Assembly: GCF_014196765.1 (NCBI RefSeq)
Contig: NZ_JACIEE010000008.1
Span: 248,001 to 312,000, forward strand
From: Mycoplana azooxidifex
GTDB taxonomy: Bacteria; Pseudomonadota; Alphaproteobacteria; Rhizobiales; Rhizobiaceae
Direction: 5' to 3'
DNA length: 64,000 nucleotides
The translations under genes were made by a program, and so were the position numbers. This document shows positions 37,415 through 47,160 of the stretch, piece by piece. The notes under the pieces are model-generated. The model was given only the letters and a program-made list of their open reading frames with translations. It made no database searches and had not been told where the DNA came from. Numbering within the stretch: the stretch's first letter is position 1; each line of letters opens with the position of its first letter.

Positions 37415-38422
37415 TCAGCCCTTCTTCGCCAGCGCCCTTGCCACCTCGACGGCGAAATAGCTGAGGATGCCGTCGCAGCCGGCGCGCTTGAAGGCAAGCA
37501 GCGTCTCCATCATCACCCGGTCGCCGTCGATCCAGCCGTTCATGGCCGCGGCCTTGATCTGCGCATATTCGCCCGACACCTGGTAGGCGAACACCGGCAG
37601 GCCGAACGCCTCCTTCATCCGCCAGCAGATGTCGAGATAGGGCAGGCCCGGCTTGACCATCAGCATGTCCGCGCCCTCCTCGACGTCGAGGGCTGCGTCG
37701 CGGATCGCCTCGGTGCCGTTGGCGGGGTCGATGTAATAGGTCTTCTTGTCGCCCTTGAGCAGACCGCCGGTGCCGATCGCCTCGCGGTAGGGGCCATAGA
37801 AGGCGGAGGAGAACTTCGTTGCGTAGGACATGATGCCGACGTTCTGGTGGCCCGCGTCGTCGAGCGCCTGGCGGATCGCGCCGATCCGCCCGTCCATCAT
37901 CTCGGACGGCGAGATGATGTCGGAGCCCGCGTCCGCCTGGACGACGGCGGCCCTCGCCACCTGTTCCACGGTCTCGTCGTTGACGATCTCGCTGCCGCGC
38001 AGGATCCCGTCGTGGCCGTGGCTGGTGAAGGGATCGAGCGCCACGTCGGTGATCACGCCGATCTGCGGCACGTGCTGCTTCAGCGCCCGCGTCGCCTGGT
38101 TGATGAGATTGTCGGCGGCAAGGCTGTTCGATCCCGTCTCGTCGCGCAGGCTCATCTCGATGTTGGGGAAGGTGGCGAGCGCAGGCACGCCGAGGTCGGC
38201 CGCTTCCTTCGCCGCCTCGACCAGGCGGTCCACGCTCATCCGGTTGACGCCCGGCATGGAGGGGATCGGCTCGACGACGTTTGTGCCCGGAACGACGAAG
38301 ATCGGCCAGATCAGGTCGTCGACCGTCAGCCGGCTTTCCTGAACGAGGCGCCTCGTCCAGTCCGCCTTGCGATTGCGGCGCATGCGCCGGTGGCCGGTGA
38401 TCTGGTCGACGATATGGGTCAT
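37415..38422 (-). CDS. hemB: Porphobilinogen synthase (delta-aminolevulinic acid dehydratase)
   Basis: The 335-residue protein joins two ALA molecules to give porphobilinogen in haem synthesis. Visible are RMRRNRKADWTRRLVQE at the start, the active-site Lys in SYATKFSSAFYGP, and the second Lys in MLMVKPGLPYLDIC. The Cys-rich Zn site of mammalian enzymes is not present, as expected for the alphaproteobacterial Mg-type. Frame upstream of ATG 38422 is not coding. In rhizobia it commonly precedes the RDD gene as here. Confidence 0.96.
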   Translation of the reverse strand: MTHIVDQITGHRRMRRNRKADWTRRLVQESRLTVDDLIWPIFVVPGTNVVEPIPSMPGVNRMSVDRLVEAAKEAADLGVPALATFPNIEMSLRDETGSNSLAADNLINQATRALKQHVPQIGVITDVALDPFTSHGHDGILRGSEIVNDETVEQVARAAVVQADAGSDIISPSEMMDGRIGAIRQALDDAGHQNVGIMSYATKFSSAFYGPYREAIGTGGLLKGDKKTYYIDPANGTEAIRDAALDVEEGADMLMVKPGLPYLDICWRMKEAFGLPVFAYQVSGEYAQIKAAAMNGWIDGDRVMMETLLAFKRAGCDGILSYFAVEVARALAKKG

Positions 38423-38566
38423 GGGTCCTGTCCTTGCGATGGTCTGTCTTCTCATAGCATGCCGATCGCTCCATACCAGAATGCGGCGCCCAGGCGAATG
38501 CGTCACGAAGCCCTTGCGGCGGACATTGACGCTTTATGGGCGATGGCAGGCTGCTATTGTCCGCCC

Positions 38567-39004
38567 ATGGCTTCTGATTCTCCAAACGTGCCGCGATGGA
38601 CGCTGACGGACACGCTGTACATGCTGTTCCTGCGGATGATGGCCATCATCTGCCTGTGGTTCGCGCTGCAGTACTGGGCGATGCTGACCGGCTTCTCGCT
38701 GGAGGGGAGGGGGCGCTTCGACCTCCTGCCGCCGGCCTGGAAGGCGGCGTCGACGGCGCTGGCCGTCATGTTCCCCGTCGCCGCCGTAGGCCTGTGGCTG
38801 CTGGCGCCCTGGGGCGCGGTCATCTGGGTGCTCGCGGCGGCGACCGAGATCGCCATGCACGAGTTCTATCCCTCCATCTTCGGCATCAAGCCGCTGCTCG
38901 TCATCGCCCACCTGGCAGTCGCCGCCGTGTACGTCCTTTTCCAGCTCGCCCTGTTCCTGCAGAGGCGCAAGCAGGCAAGGCAGGTAAGGACTGATTTACC
39001 CTGA
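38567..39004 (+). CDS. DUF6163 family membrane protein
   Basis: The 145-residue protein has four membrane helices (LYMLFLRMMAIICLWFALQY, a span at ASTALAVMFPVAAVGLWLL, GAVIWVLAAATEIAMHEFY, and PLLVIAHLAVAAVYVLFQLA). It is the DUF6163 gene that sits directly upstream of ldtR in Rhizobiaceae. Function unknown; its fixed place next to ldtR suggests a role in the cell envelope. No clear ribosome-binding site precedes ATG 38567. Confidence 0.75.
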   Translation: MASDSPNVPRWTLTDTLYMLFLRMMAIICLWFALQYWAMLTGFSLEGRGRFDLLPPAWKAASTALAVMFPVAAVGLWLLAPWGAVIWVLAAATEIAMHEFYPSIFGIKPLLVIAHLAVAAVYVLFQLALFLQRRKQARQVRTDLP

Positions 39005-39020
39005 GACACGGTCGCGCTCT

Positions 39021-39039
39021 GGTAAGGCGCTGTTAAGGC
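39021..39039 (+). promoter_or_regulatory. Repeated TAAGGC motif before ldtR
   Basis: GGTAAGGC and GTTAAGGC are two near-identical 8-mers 11 bases apart, 88 bases before ldtR. A related string, TTGTTAACCCTG, occurs upstream of the L,D-transpeptidase gene at 41816-41827. They could be the LdtR operators. Only the repeats are seen. Confidence 0.3.
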
Positions 39040-39126
39040 TGCGGTTTAAGTAGAATTTTAGATGCATTCGATAGGGTCTCACTCAAGGCGGGAAAAGACA
39101 CCGCCACCAAAACAGTGAGGCAGAAA

Positions 39127-39636
39127 ATGAACACGAAGCTTAAGCCGCAGGCACCCGCCATCGATCAGCAGGAAGTTGCAATCCGCAATCTCTACCTGGA
39201 ATCCCTCCATCTCGTCGAGCGTTTGCACCGTCGCCTGCTCGACGTCATCAAGGACGAATTCGACCGTGGTGGCCGTTCCGACGTCAACGCCGTCCAGGCG
39301 CTGCTCCTCTTCAATATCGGCAATTCCGAGCTGACCGCCGGCGAGCTCCGCTCGCGCGGCTACTATCTCGGCTCGAACGTCTCCTACAACGTCAAGAAGC
39401 TGGTCGACCTCGGCTTCATCAACCACCAGCGCTCCCGCGTCGACCGCCGCTCTGTCCGCATCAGCCTGACCGAGACCGGCCAGGAAGTGGCAGAGACGGT
39501 CGCCAGACTCTACGAGCGTCACATCGGCTCGATCCAGAAGGTCGGCGGCATCGGCGAGAACGAGTTCACCGAAATGAACCGCCTGCTCCAGCGCCTCGAC
39601 CGCTTCTGGAACGACTCGATCCTGTACCGCCTGTGA
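39127..39636 (+). CDS. ldtR: MarR-type transcriptional regulator LdtR
   Basis: The 169-residue winged-helix protein reads DVNAVQALLLFNIGNSELTA, then GELRSRGYYLGSNVSYNVKK (recognition helix region), and HQRSRVDRRSVRISLTETG (wing). This is the LdtR protein described in Liberibacter asiaticus and Sinorhizobium, which controls an L,D-transpeptidase gene and osmotic tolerance. GAGG precedes ATG 39127. A GTG at 39115 is the alternative. In the known species ldtR and its ldtP target are neighbours; here two opposite-strand genes lie between them. Confidence 0.9.
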   Translation: MNTKLKPQAPAIDQQEVAIRNLYLESLHLVERLHRRLLDVIKDEFDRGGRSDVNAVQALLLFNIGNSELTAGELRSRGYYLGSNVSYNVKKLVDLGFINHQRSRVDRRSVRISLTETGQEVAETVARLYERHIGSIQKVGGIGENEFTEMNRLLQRLDRFWNDSILYRL

Positions 39637-39705
39637 TGGGGGCAGGATCAGCACTGCGGCGGCAGGACATGCGCGCCGCAAGTGCCGGATCTCATTGCAA
39701 CGACG

Positions 39706-40497
39706 TCAGCGCACGCCGGCAGCGCCGGCGAGGCGGCTGAAGACCGCTTCCAGAACCAGGGCGCCGTAGTCTGCGTTCATGTGGTGCATGTCGTCCTCGG
39801 GATGCTCGCGCTTACCGTCGAGACGGAGCGATCCCCTGCTGTAGCGCATATCGGTCATCGCGCCGTCCACGAGCACGTCAGCGGGCGGAAAGACGACCTT
39901 GTCCCTTCCCATCACCTGCTCGATCGCATCCCGGTACAGCGAGGCGACGGCTGGTCCGTGCGCGCCGGCGACGAGGTCCATGACCGGATCTTCCTGAGGC
40001 TTCAGCCTTATCTCCGATGACGGCAGAGGCGTCGTCACATAAAGCACGCGCGCAGCGCCTTGCCTTGCCATCTTGGTGATGTATCTGTTGGCCAAGCTCT
40101 TGCGGATCTTCGACGAGAGAATTTCGGCAAACAGCCGGTCGGAAACAAGATCGAACTGTGTCTGGTCGTCGCGGGCCGTCTCGTCCACAAGGGTATAGGG
40201 ACGCCAGCGGCCGGTCACGCTCAGGGCGCCGATCAGGTTAAGTCCGCAGCCGACCACCACGACAACATCGTAGCGGTCGAGCTCAATCGACTCGGCGCCC
40301 AGCGTCTTCTCGAAATACTTCCGTGAATGGTCCGACGTCGGGACGACCGTGCCATGCTCGATCGCAAGATTCCGGATCTGGACTCCGGGCACCCCCAGGA
40401 ACGACACCTCGTGACGATGGCTGTGCCTGATCTGTTTCCAGCCGAGCTTCAGCGCGCCGATATGGGAGTTTCCGATCATGCAGATTTTCATCGCCAT
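39706..40497 (-). CDS. SGNH-fold hydrolase-like protein
   Basis: The 263-residue protein opens MAMKICMIGNSHIGALKLGW, where GNSH (residues 9-12) is the block I nucleophile motif of SGNH esterases. A C-terminal HMNADYGALV matches the block V DxxH-like catalytic part in a divergent form. A block III-like GCGLNL lies near residue 88. There is no signal peptide. Similar proteins act in acylation or deacylation of polysaccharides. It overlaps the upstream GSCFA gene by one base (TGATG). Confidence 0.75.
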   Translation of the reverse strand: MAMKICMIGNSHIGALKLGWKQIRHSHRHEVSFLGVPGVQIRNLAIEHGTVVPTSDHSRKYFEKTLGAESIELDRYDVVVVVGCGLNLIGALSVTGRWRPYTLVDETARDDQTQFDLVSDRLFAEILSSKIRKSLANRYITKMARQGAARVLYVTTPLPSSEIRLKPQEDPVMDLVAGAHGPAVASLYRDAIEQVMGRDKVVFPPADVLVDGAMTDMRYSRGSLRLDGKREHPEDDMHHMNADYGALVLEAVFSRLAGAAGVR

Positions 40498-41588
40498 CAC
40501 GCAAACGCCTCCAGCAGCGCCTCTTCGCAGACCACGTCTCCCCGCGTCTCCTCCTGCCGGGGCTTGCCCTTCTGCGCCTTGCCCTTCTGGCCGTTTGCGC
40601 GCTTGCTCTTGCCGGCCACCTCGACCTCCTGCGATTTCAGAAACGTGCGCATGACGTGATTGACGCCGTGCCGGTTCACCGAGCGCATGTTCGGCTCGTA
40701 GAAGAAACCGCGCGTGGAAGGCGAAACGATGATTTCGTAGGACGGGAAATAGTCGACGTCCTCGAACTTGCCGTAGAGCGAGCCGCAAACCGCGCGCAGG
40801 ACGGATTTCGAATAGGTGGTGGCGACGAGCACGTTCTGTCCCGATGCCGTGGCAGTCAGCGGCACCGGGGAGACGGTGAACAGGAAGCGCATGCCGGGGT
40901 TGATCGCCTTGAGCAGACGCCTCGCTTCGATCATGTCCTGCAGGACTTCCTCGGCATCGAAGTTCTTGAACGCATGTTTCCCGGCGTCGAACGTTCCGGC
41001 GATAACGCCCGGGCAGGTTGGATATACGGTGCCGGAGGCAATATCCTGCCACGTTTCCGTCAGCCCGAGGGTGAAGATGAAGATGTCCGTCGTCTCCAGC
41101 ATGGCCTTGACCTTGCCCAGGTGCTGGCGGCGGTGCGCCATTGCCTCTGCCAGGCTTTCGAGGCCCTTCGGCTCCACCGAGGGACGGTGTGCATCATAGT
41201 AGCGTCCGTCGCGCATCCAGAAATCGGCCTCGCGGACAGTTCCGGAAACGCAGTCATGCAGGAGTTGCAGGAGTTGGCGGGCAGTGTAGATGTTGCCATA
41301 CCGGGCGGAGTAGATGCCGTAGCCGAAGGTTTCGGCCATCTGCGGGGCCAGTCCGTCAGGTGCCGGCTCCTGGTCGAGAACGGAAAATCCACTCGACCTC
41401 AGGGCCCTGCCGACATGCTGGGCGAAGCAACTGCCGGCGACCGCGATCCGGTCCGTAAGGCCGATTCGGAACTTGGGAGAATACAGTTCCTCCATATCCA
41501 GCGGGTGCATTTCCGCCACCGCGCTACGCCAGTAGCGAGAGGGTGGAAGATTGCTGTAGGGGGTGGGCGCGCGGCGGTCTGAAGTCAT
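40497..41588 (-). CDS. GSCFA domain protein
   Basis: The 363-residue protein has the family signature AGSCFAQHVG with GSCFA at residues 52-56. FTLGLTETWQD, FLFTVSPVPLTATAS and VDYFPSYEII are typical of this SGNH-clan domain. The last 55 residues are a Lys/Gly/Gln-rich tail (AGKSKRANGQKGKAQKGKPR) not part of the domain. It is coupled with an SGNH gene. Both are transcribed towards ldtR and away from the L,D-transpeptidase gene. A role in acyl modification of an envelope or exported polysaccharide is possible. Confidence 0.88.
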   Translation of the reverse strand: MTSDRRAPTPYSNLPPSRYWRSAVAEMHPLDMEELYSPKFRIGLTDRIAVAGSCFAQHVGRALRSSGFSVLDQEPAPDGLAPQMAETFGYGIYSARYGNIYTARQLLQLLHDCVSGTVREADFWMRDGRYYDAHRPSVEPKGLESLAEAMAHRRQHLGKVKAMLETTDIFIFTLGLTETWQDIASGTVYPTCPGVIAGTFDAGKHAFKNFDAEEVLQDMIEARRLLKAINPGMRFLFTVSPVPLTATASGQNVLVATTYSKSVLRAVCGSLYGKFEDVDYFPSYEIIVSPSTRGFFYEPNMRSVNRHGVNHVMRTFLKSQEVEVAGKSKRANGQKGKAQKGKPRQEETRGDVVCEEALLEAFA

Positions 41589-41918
41589 CGAACTGCTCTT
41601 GTGAATGGGCTAGTGACGGTATTTTGCCCGGACACTATTTCAGCTGTCCTGCAAGAGCAATCGAGCATTCGGAAACACCCGTGAAGGGGCTCCGGTAACA
41701 ACGACATCACGTCCGCGTGACGCCCGCATGCCGCTGCCAGACACGCTTTGGCCATATTACTGTGAGAGCGAGAGGATGGCCGCAGCCATGCGTGTTCGGC
41801 ATGGCCGGTCTCCGTTTGTTAACCCTGTTCGTATTAGGTTCCGTGGGATATGAGCCTCGTGGCGCAAGATTCGTACGGGCGATGGTCGCTTGCGGCCTGG
41901 CAGAGAATGGTAGGATAG
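41589..41918. other. Divergent promoter region between GSCFA gene and L,D-transpeptidase
   Basis: These 330 bases hold no gene and separate two divergent starts. TTGTTAACCCTG at 41816-41827 resembles the repeat before ldtR. No other structured element was seen. AGGAT lies before the L,D-transpeptidase ATG. Confidence 0.5.
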
Positions 41919-43244
41919 ATGTCTCGCAAGATCGGAATTGATGTGTTTTCGCGCCGCGCCTTCCTGCGTTCCGCAGCCTCCGTCGGGGCTGCCGCCGTTG
42001 CCGGATCGGCCGTCGCCCAGACAGCGATCGACGACATCCTCAACGCAACGGGACGGGGCAACTGGGACGACCAGTTCGACGCCAAGGCGTCGCGCACCGC
42101 GACCGCCGTCGTCTCCAACAATCCGATCTTCGGTCCCGGTTCGGCCGGCCATATCCAGCAGGCGATCTTCGACTACCAGAACATCGTCTCCAGCGGCGGC
42201 TGGCCGATGGTCAACGCCCCGCAGAAGCTCGAGCTCGGCGTCAGCGATCCCTCCGTCCAGCAACTGCGCCAGCGCCTGATCATCTCGGGCGACCTGCCGC
42301 GCTCCGCTGGCATCTCGAACGCCTACGATTCCTATGTCGACGGCGCGGTCAAGCGCTTCCAGGCCCGCCACGGCCTGCCCTCGGACGGCGTGCTCGGCGA
42401 ATTTACGCTGAAGGCGATGAACGTCTCCGCCGACGTCCGCCTCGGCCAGCTCAATACCAACCTCGTCCGTATCCAGGCCATGTCCGGCGACCTTGGCCAT
42501 CGCTTCGTGATGGTGAACATCCCGGCCGCCTACATCGAGGCGGTCGAGAACAATCGCGTGGCGCTCCGCCATGCCGCCATCGTCGGCAAGATCGACCGTC
42601 CGACGCATGCCATCAATTCCAAGATCTACGACGTTACCCTGAACCCGTACTGGACCGCTCCGCGCTCGATCGTCGAGAAAGACATCGTGCCCCTGATGCG
42701 CAAGGATCCGACCTACCTGACGCGCAACGCGATCCGCCTGCTCGACGGCAAGGGCAACGAGGTGGCACCGGAGACGATCGACTGGTTTGCCGACAAGGCG
42801 CCGAACCTGATGTTCCGGCAGGACCCCGGCAAGATCAACGCCATGGCCTCGTCGAAGATCAACTTCCACAATCCGAACAACGAATACATGCACGACACGC
42901 CGTCGCAGGGCCTGTTCAACAAGCTGATGCGATTCGAATCCTCCGGCTGCGTGCGCGTGCAGAACGTCCGCGACCTCATCACCTGGCTTCTGCGCGATAC
43001 GCCGGGCTGGTCGCGCCAGGAGATCGAGCGCGTCATCTCCACGCGCCAGAACACGCCGATCAAGCTCGCCCAGGAAGTACCGGTCTATATCGTCTACGTC
43101 ACGGCCTGGTCGGCGACCGACCGCGTCGTACAGTTCCGCGACGACATCTACGAACTGGACGGGGCGGCCGAACTGGCCCTGCAGACCAATATCGGCGTCG
43201 AGCAGGCTGCCGGATCGATCGAACAGGACTTCCTGCCGCAGTAA
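41919..43244 (+). CDS. ldtP: L,D-transpeptidase (YcbB type, Tat leader), presumed LdtR target
   Basis: The 441-residue protein has a twin-arginine-type leader (FSRRAFLRSAASVGAAAVAG, cut after AVAQ). Next are a helical region, a peptidoglycan-binding domain (AVKRFQARHGLPSDGVLGEF) and an L,D-transpeptidase YkuD domain of the YcbB/LdtD form. The catalytic Cys344 is in SSGCVRV and the partner His in EYMHDTPSQGLF. It forms 3-3 cross-links in peptidoglycan, which are abundant in Rhizobiales. ldtP is the name used in Liberibacter for the LdtR-controlled gene; assigning it here rests on synteny. Confidence 0.9.
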   Translation: MSRKIGIDVFSRRAFLRSAASVGAAAVAGSAVAQTAIDDILNATGRGNWDDQFDAKASRTATAVVSNNPIFGPGSAGHIQQAIFDYQNIVSSGGWPMVNAPQKLELGVSDPSVQQLRQRLIISGDLPRSAGISNAYDSYVDGAVKRFQARHGLPSDGVLGEFTLKAMNVSADVRLGQLNTNLVRIQAMSGDLGHRFVMVNIPAAYIEAVENNRVALRHAAIVGKIDRPTHAINSKIYDVTLNPYWTAPRSIVEKDIVPLMRKDPTYLTRNAIRLLDGKGNEVAPETIDWFADKAPNLMFRQDPGKINAMASSKINFHNPNNEYMHDTPSQGLFNKLMRFESSGCVRVQNVRDLITWLLRDTPGWSRQEIERVISTRQNTPIKLAQEVPVYIVYVTAWSATDRVVQFRDDIYELDGAAELALQTNIGVEQAAGSIEQDFLPQ

Positions 43245-43267
43245 GTCCGAAGTGCCAGGATTTTGCG

Positions 43268-43300
43268 GGGCCGTGCAATCGGAAGGTTGCGCGGCCCTTT
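43268..43300 (+). terminator. Probable terminator after the L,D-transpeptidase gene
   Basis: GGGCCGTGCAA pairs, with one mismatch, with TTGCGCGGCCC around an 8-base loop, followed by TTT. It lies 24 bases after the stop codon. Confidence 0.55.
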
Positions 43301-43433
43301 CCGTTCTGCCCGGCAGCGGGCGTCGTATTTATTCCAAAGCCGGGCTGGAAATGCCGCAATCGGCACAGCGGATATTGCCCTTGCCATGCGAGGACGATAA
43401 ACACCGTGCCACCGTCTTACAGGAGCCTCGAGG

Positions 43434-44732
<1,299 letters not shown>

Positions 44733-44740
44733 GGACAGTC

Positions 44741-45220
44741 ATGCGCTGCCCCTACTGCGCCTCGGAAGATAGCCAGGTGAAGGATTCCCGTCCTGCAGAG
44801 GACGGGGCCGCCATCCGTCGCCGCCGCATCTGCCCGGATTGCGGCGGCCGCTTCACCACCTTCGAACGCGTGCAACTGCGTGAACTGATGGTGCTGAAGA
44901 AGACGGGCCGCAGGGCTCCCTTCGAGCGCGAGAAGCTGATGAAGTCGTTCGAGATCGCGCTGCGCAAGCGGCCGGTCGATCGCGACCGGATCGAGCGCGC
45001 GGTCTCGGGCATCGTGCGCCGGCTGGAGAGCTCCGGGGAGACCGAGATTTCCTCCGAGCAGATCGGCCTGCAGGTTCTGGAGGCGCTGAAGGCGCTGGAT
45101 GACGTGGCCTTCGTCCGCTACGCCTCCGTCTACCGCGATTTTTCGCATGTGGACGATTTTGAAAAGACGCTCAGCGAGGTCGCCGCGAAGATCGCGCGCG
45201 ACCCTGGCGACGAGGGCTGA
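44741..45220 (+). CDS. nrdR: Transcriptional repressor NrdR
   Basis: The 159-residue protein has a zinc ribbon with Cys3, Cys6, Cys31 and Cys34 ([32 protein letters not shown]) and an ATP-cone domain (about residues 45-135). NrdR represses ribonucleotide reductase genes when dATP binds. It is three bases from ribD. Confidence 0.97.
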   Translation: MRCPYCASEDSQVKDSRPAEDGAAIRRRRICPDCGGRFTTFERVQLRELMVLKKTGRRAPFEREKLMKSFEIALRKRPVDRDRIERAVSGIVRRLESSGETEISSEQIGLQVLEALKALDDVAFVRYASVYRDFSHVDDFEKTLSEVAAKIARDPGDEG

Positions 45221-45222
45221 GC

Positions 45223-46329
45223 ATGGCGGATGCGGCGGAAGACCAGCGCTTCATGGCCGCCGCGATCCGGCTGAGCCTGCGCAACCTCGGCCGCACCGCC
45301 AACAATCCTTCCGTCGGCTGCATTCTGGTGAAGGACGGGCGCGTGCTTTCCACCGGCGTCACCGACATCGGCGGCCGGCCGCATGCCGAGCGTATCGCGC
45401 TGGCGCAGGCGGGCGAGGCGGCGCGCGGCGCGACCGCCTACGTCACCCTCGAGCCCTGTTCCCACCATGGCAAGACGCCGCCCTGCGCCGATGCGCTGAT
45501 CGAGGCGGGTGTCGCGCGGGTGGTGGTGGCCGTGCGCGATCCGGACGAACGCGTCTCGGGCAGGGGATTTGCGATGCTCGAGGCGGCGGGGATCGCGGTC
45601 GAGACCGGCGTGCTGGCCGCAGACGGGCACCGGGCACTGGCCGCCTATCTCATGCGGCAAGTGAAGAAACGTCCCTATGTCACTCTCAAACTGGCGGTTT
45701 CGCCGGATGGCATGATCGGCCGGCTTGGCGCTGGCCAGTTTGTCGTCACCGGCCCCGTGGCGCGCGGGCAGGTGCAGGTCCTGCGCGCTGCGAGCGATGC
45801 GATCCTGATCGGCGTCGGCACGGCCGAGGCGGACGATCCGGAACTGACCTGCCGCCTGCCGGGGCTCGGTGACCGCTCGCCGATCCGCATCGTCCTCGAT
45901 CGCGACCTGAGGCTGCCTCCGTACGGAAAGCTGGCGCTCACCGCGCACAGCGTGCCGGTGATCGCAATCGCAGCCGAGCCGCCGCGTTTCGACGACACCG
46001 AGGACCAGGCGTTTCTCGCCCGGCGCGCCGTGCTGGACGAGGCGGGCGTCGAGGTCGTGCAGTGCGATCCGCACAAGCTGCCGGTGCTTCTGGCGGCATT
46101 GGCATCGCGCGGCATCTCCTCGCTTCTGGTCGAGGGGGGCGCGTCCGTCGCGTCGAGCTTCTTGGCGGCGGGGCTCGTCGATCGCATCCATCTCTACGCG
46201 GGAGCCGTACCCATTGGCGAAGGGGGGATCCGATCCCCACTTGTGCCCGGAACGGCGCCTGCAGGCTTCTCGCTCGTGCGCACCCTGCGGTTCGGCCCTG
46301 ATTTGTTCGAAGAATACGAAAGAGATTAG
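45223..46329 (+). CDS. ribD: Bifunctional pyrimidine deaminase/reductase RibD
   Basis: The 368-residue enzyme carries out steps two and three of riboflavin synthesis. The deaminase domain has the zinc motif PHAER and TLEPCSHHGKTPPCADAL (about residues 50-85). The reductase domain follows with KLAVSPDGMIG, VGTAEADDPELTCRLPG and VEGGASVASSFLAAGLVDR. It is packed in the operon with ribE. Confidence 0.96.
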   Translation: MADAAEDQRFMAAAIRLSLRNLGRTANNPSVGCILVKDGRVLSTGVTDIGGRPHAERIALAQAGEAARGATAYVTLEPCSHHGKTPPCADALIEAGVARVVVAVRDPDERVSGRGFAMLEAAGIAVETGVLAADGHRALAAYLMRQVKKRPYVTLKLAVSPDGMIGRLGAGQFVVTGPVARGQVQVLRAASDAILIGVGTAEADDPELTCRLPGLGDRSPIRIVLDRDLRLPPYGKLALTAHSVPVIAIAAEPPRFDDTEDQAFLARRAVLDEAGVEVVQCDPHKLPVLLAALASRGISSLLVEGGASVASSFLAAGLVDRIHLYAGAVPIGEGGIRSPLVPGTAPAGFSLVRTLRFGPDLFEEYERD

Positions 46330-46331
46330 CG

Positions 46332-46952
46332 ATGTTCACTGGAATCGTAACGGATGTCGGCACGGTGGAGCGGGTCGAGCCCATGAACGAGGGCGTGCGG
46401 CTGCGGGTGCGCACGGCCTATGACCCGGCGACGATCGACATGGGCGCCTCGATCTCCCATTCCGGCACCTGCCTGACGGTGACCGCGCTGCCGGCGGCAG
46501 GCTCCAACGAACGCTGGTTCGAGGTCGAAGCCTGGGAAGAGGCGCTGCGGCTGACGACGATCGCCGCCTGGAAGGCGGGCACGTGCGTCAATCTCGAGCG
46601 CTCGCTGAAGATCGGAGACGAGCTCGGCGGCCATCTCGTCTCCGGCCATGTCGACGGCAAGGCGGAAATCCTGTCCGTCGAGGCCGAGGGCGACGCCACC
46701 CGCTATACGCTGCGCGCACCCGCCGGCCTCGAGCGCTTCGTCGCGCCGAAGGGTTCGGTCGCGCTCGACGGCACCTCGCTCACGGTCAACGGAGTCGAGG
46801 GCGACGTGTTCGACGTCCTGTTGATCCGGCACACGCTCGAGGTGACGACATGGGGCGAGCGCAAGGCTGGCGATTTCGTCAATTTCGAGGTCGACACCAT
46901 GGCGCGCTATGCCGCCCGCCTTGCCGAATTCCCGGCCTCAAGGACGATCTAG
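46332..46952 (+). CDS. ribE: Riboflavin synthase alpha subunit
   Basis: The 206-residue protein has two similar beta-barrel halves starting MFTGIVTDVGTVERVEP and LGGHLVSGHVDGKAEI. It joins two lumazine molecules into riboflavin. It is two bases after ribD. In related genomes ribH and nusB follow; here a Hint gene and a cupin gene intervene. Confidence 0.96.
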   Translation: MFTGIVTDVGTVERVEPMNEGVRLRVRTAYDPATIDMGASISHSGTCLTVTALPAAGSNERWFEVEAWEEALRLTTIAAWKAGTCVNLERSLKIGDELGGHLVSGHVDGKAEILSVEAEGDATRYTLRAPAGLERFVAPKGSVALDGTSLTVNGVEGDVFDVLLIRHTLEVTTWGERKAGDFVNFEVDTMARYAARLAEFPASRTI

Positions 46953-46975
46953 ATCATTCGTTCGAGGTCTAGCTC

Positions 46976-47000
46976 CGCTGGTGGATATCCACTTTAGCGG
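46976..47000. repeat. Perfect palindrome with outer arms after ribE
   Basis: GTGGATATCCAC (46981-46992) is a perfect 12-base palindrome, enclosed by CCGCT and AGCGG arms that also pair. The right half TCCACTTTAGCGG matches 12 of 13 bases of 8690-8702 near the PLD-like gene. Role unknown. Confidence 0.45.
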
Positions 47001-47160
47001 TACTCCCTCCTCCTGAAGACCGATCGCTATCCCCTCCGTGGTACCCGGCGCAACCGTTTTCGGGGCCGGGGAGCGGGTGGACGCATGTTCCTTAACATCC
47101 CTGATTGCGGCAGGATGTGTTGTGTACGGTAGCGGATCGTGAGAGGCAGGGGAGAGTGCT

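Noticed and set aside
36846-38585. 579-codon frame covering hemB and the RDD gene
   Set aside because: Only its last 153 codons are the RDD protein, which has its own ATG and ribosome-binding site; the rest is out of frame with hemB.
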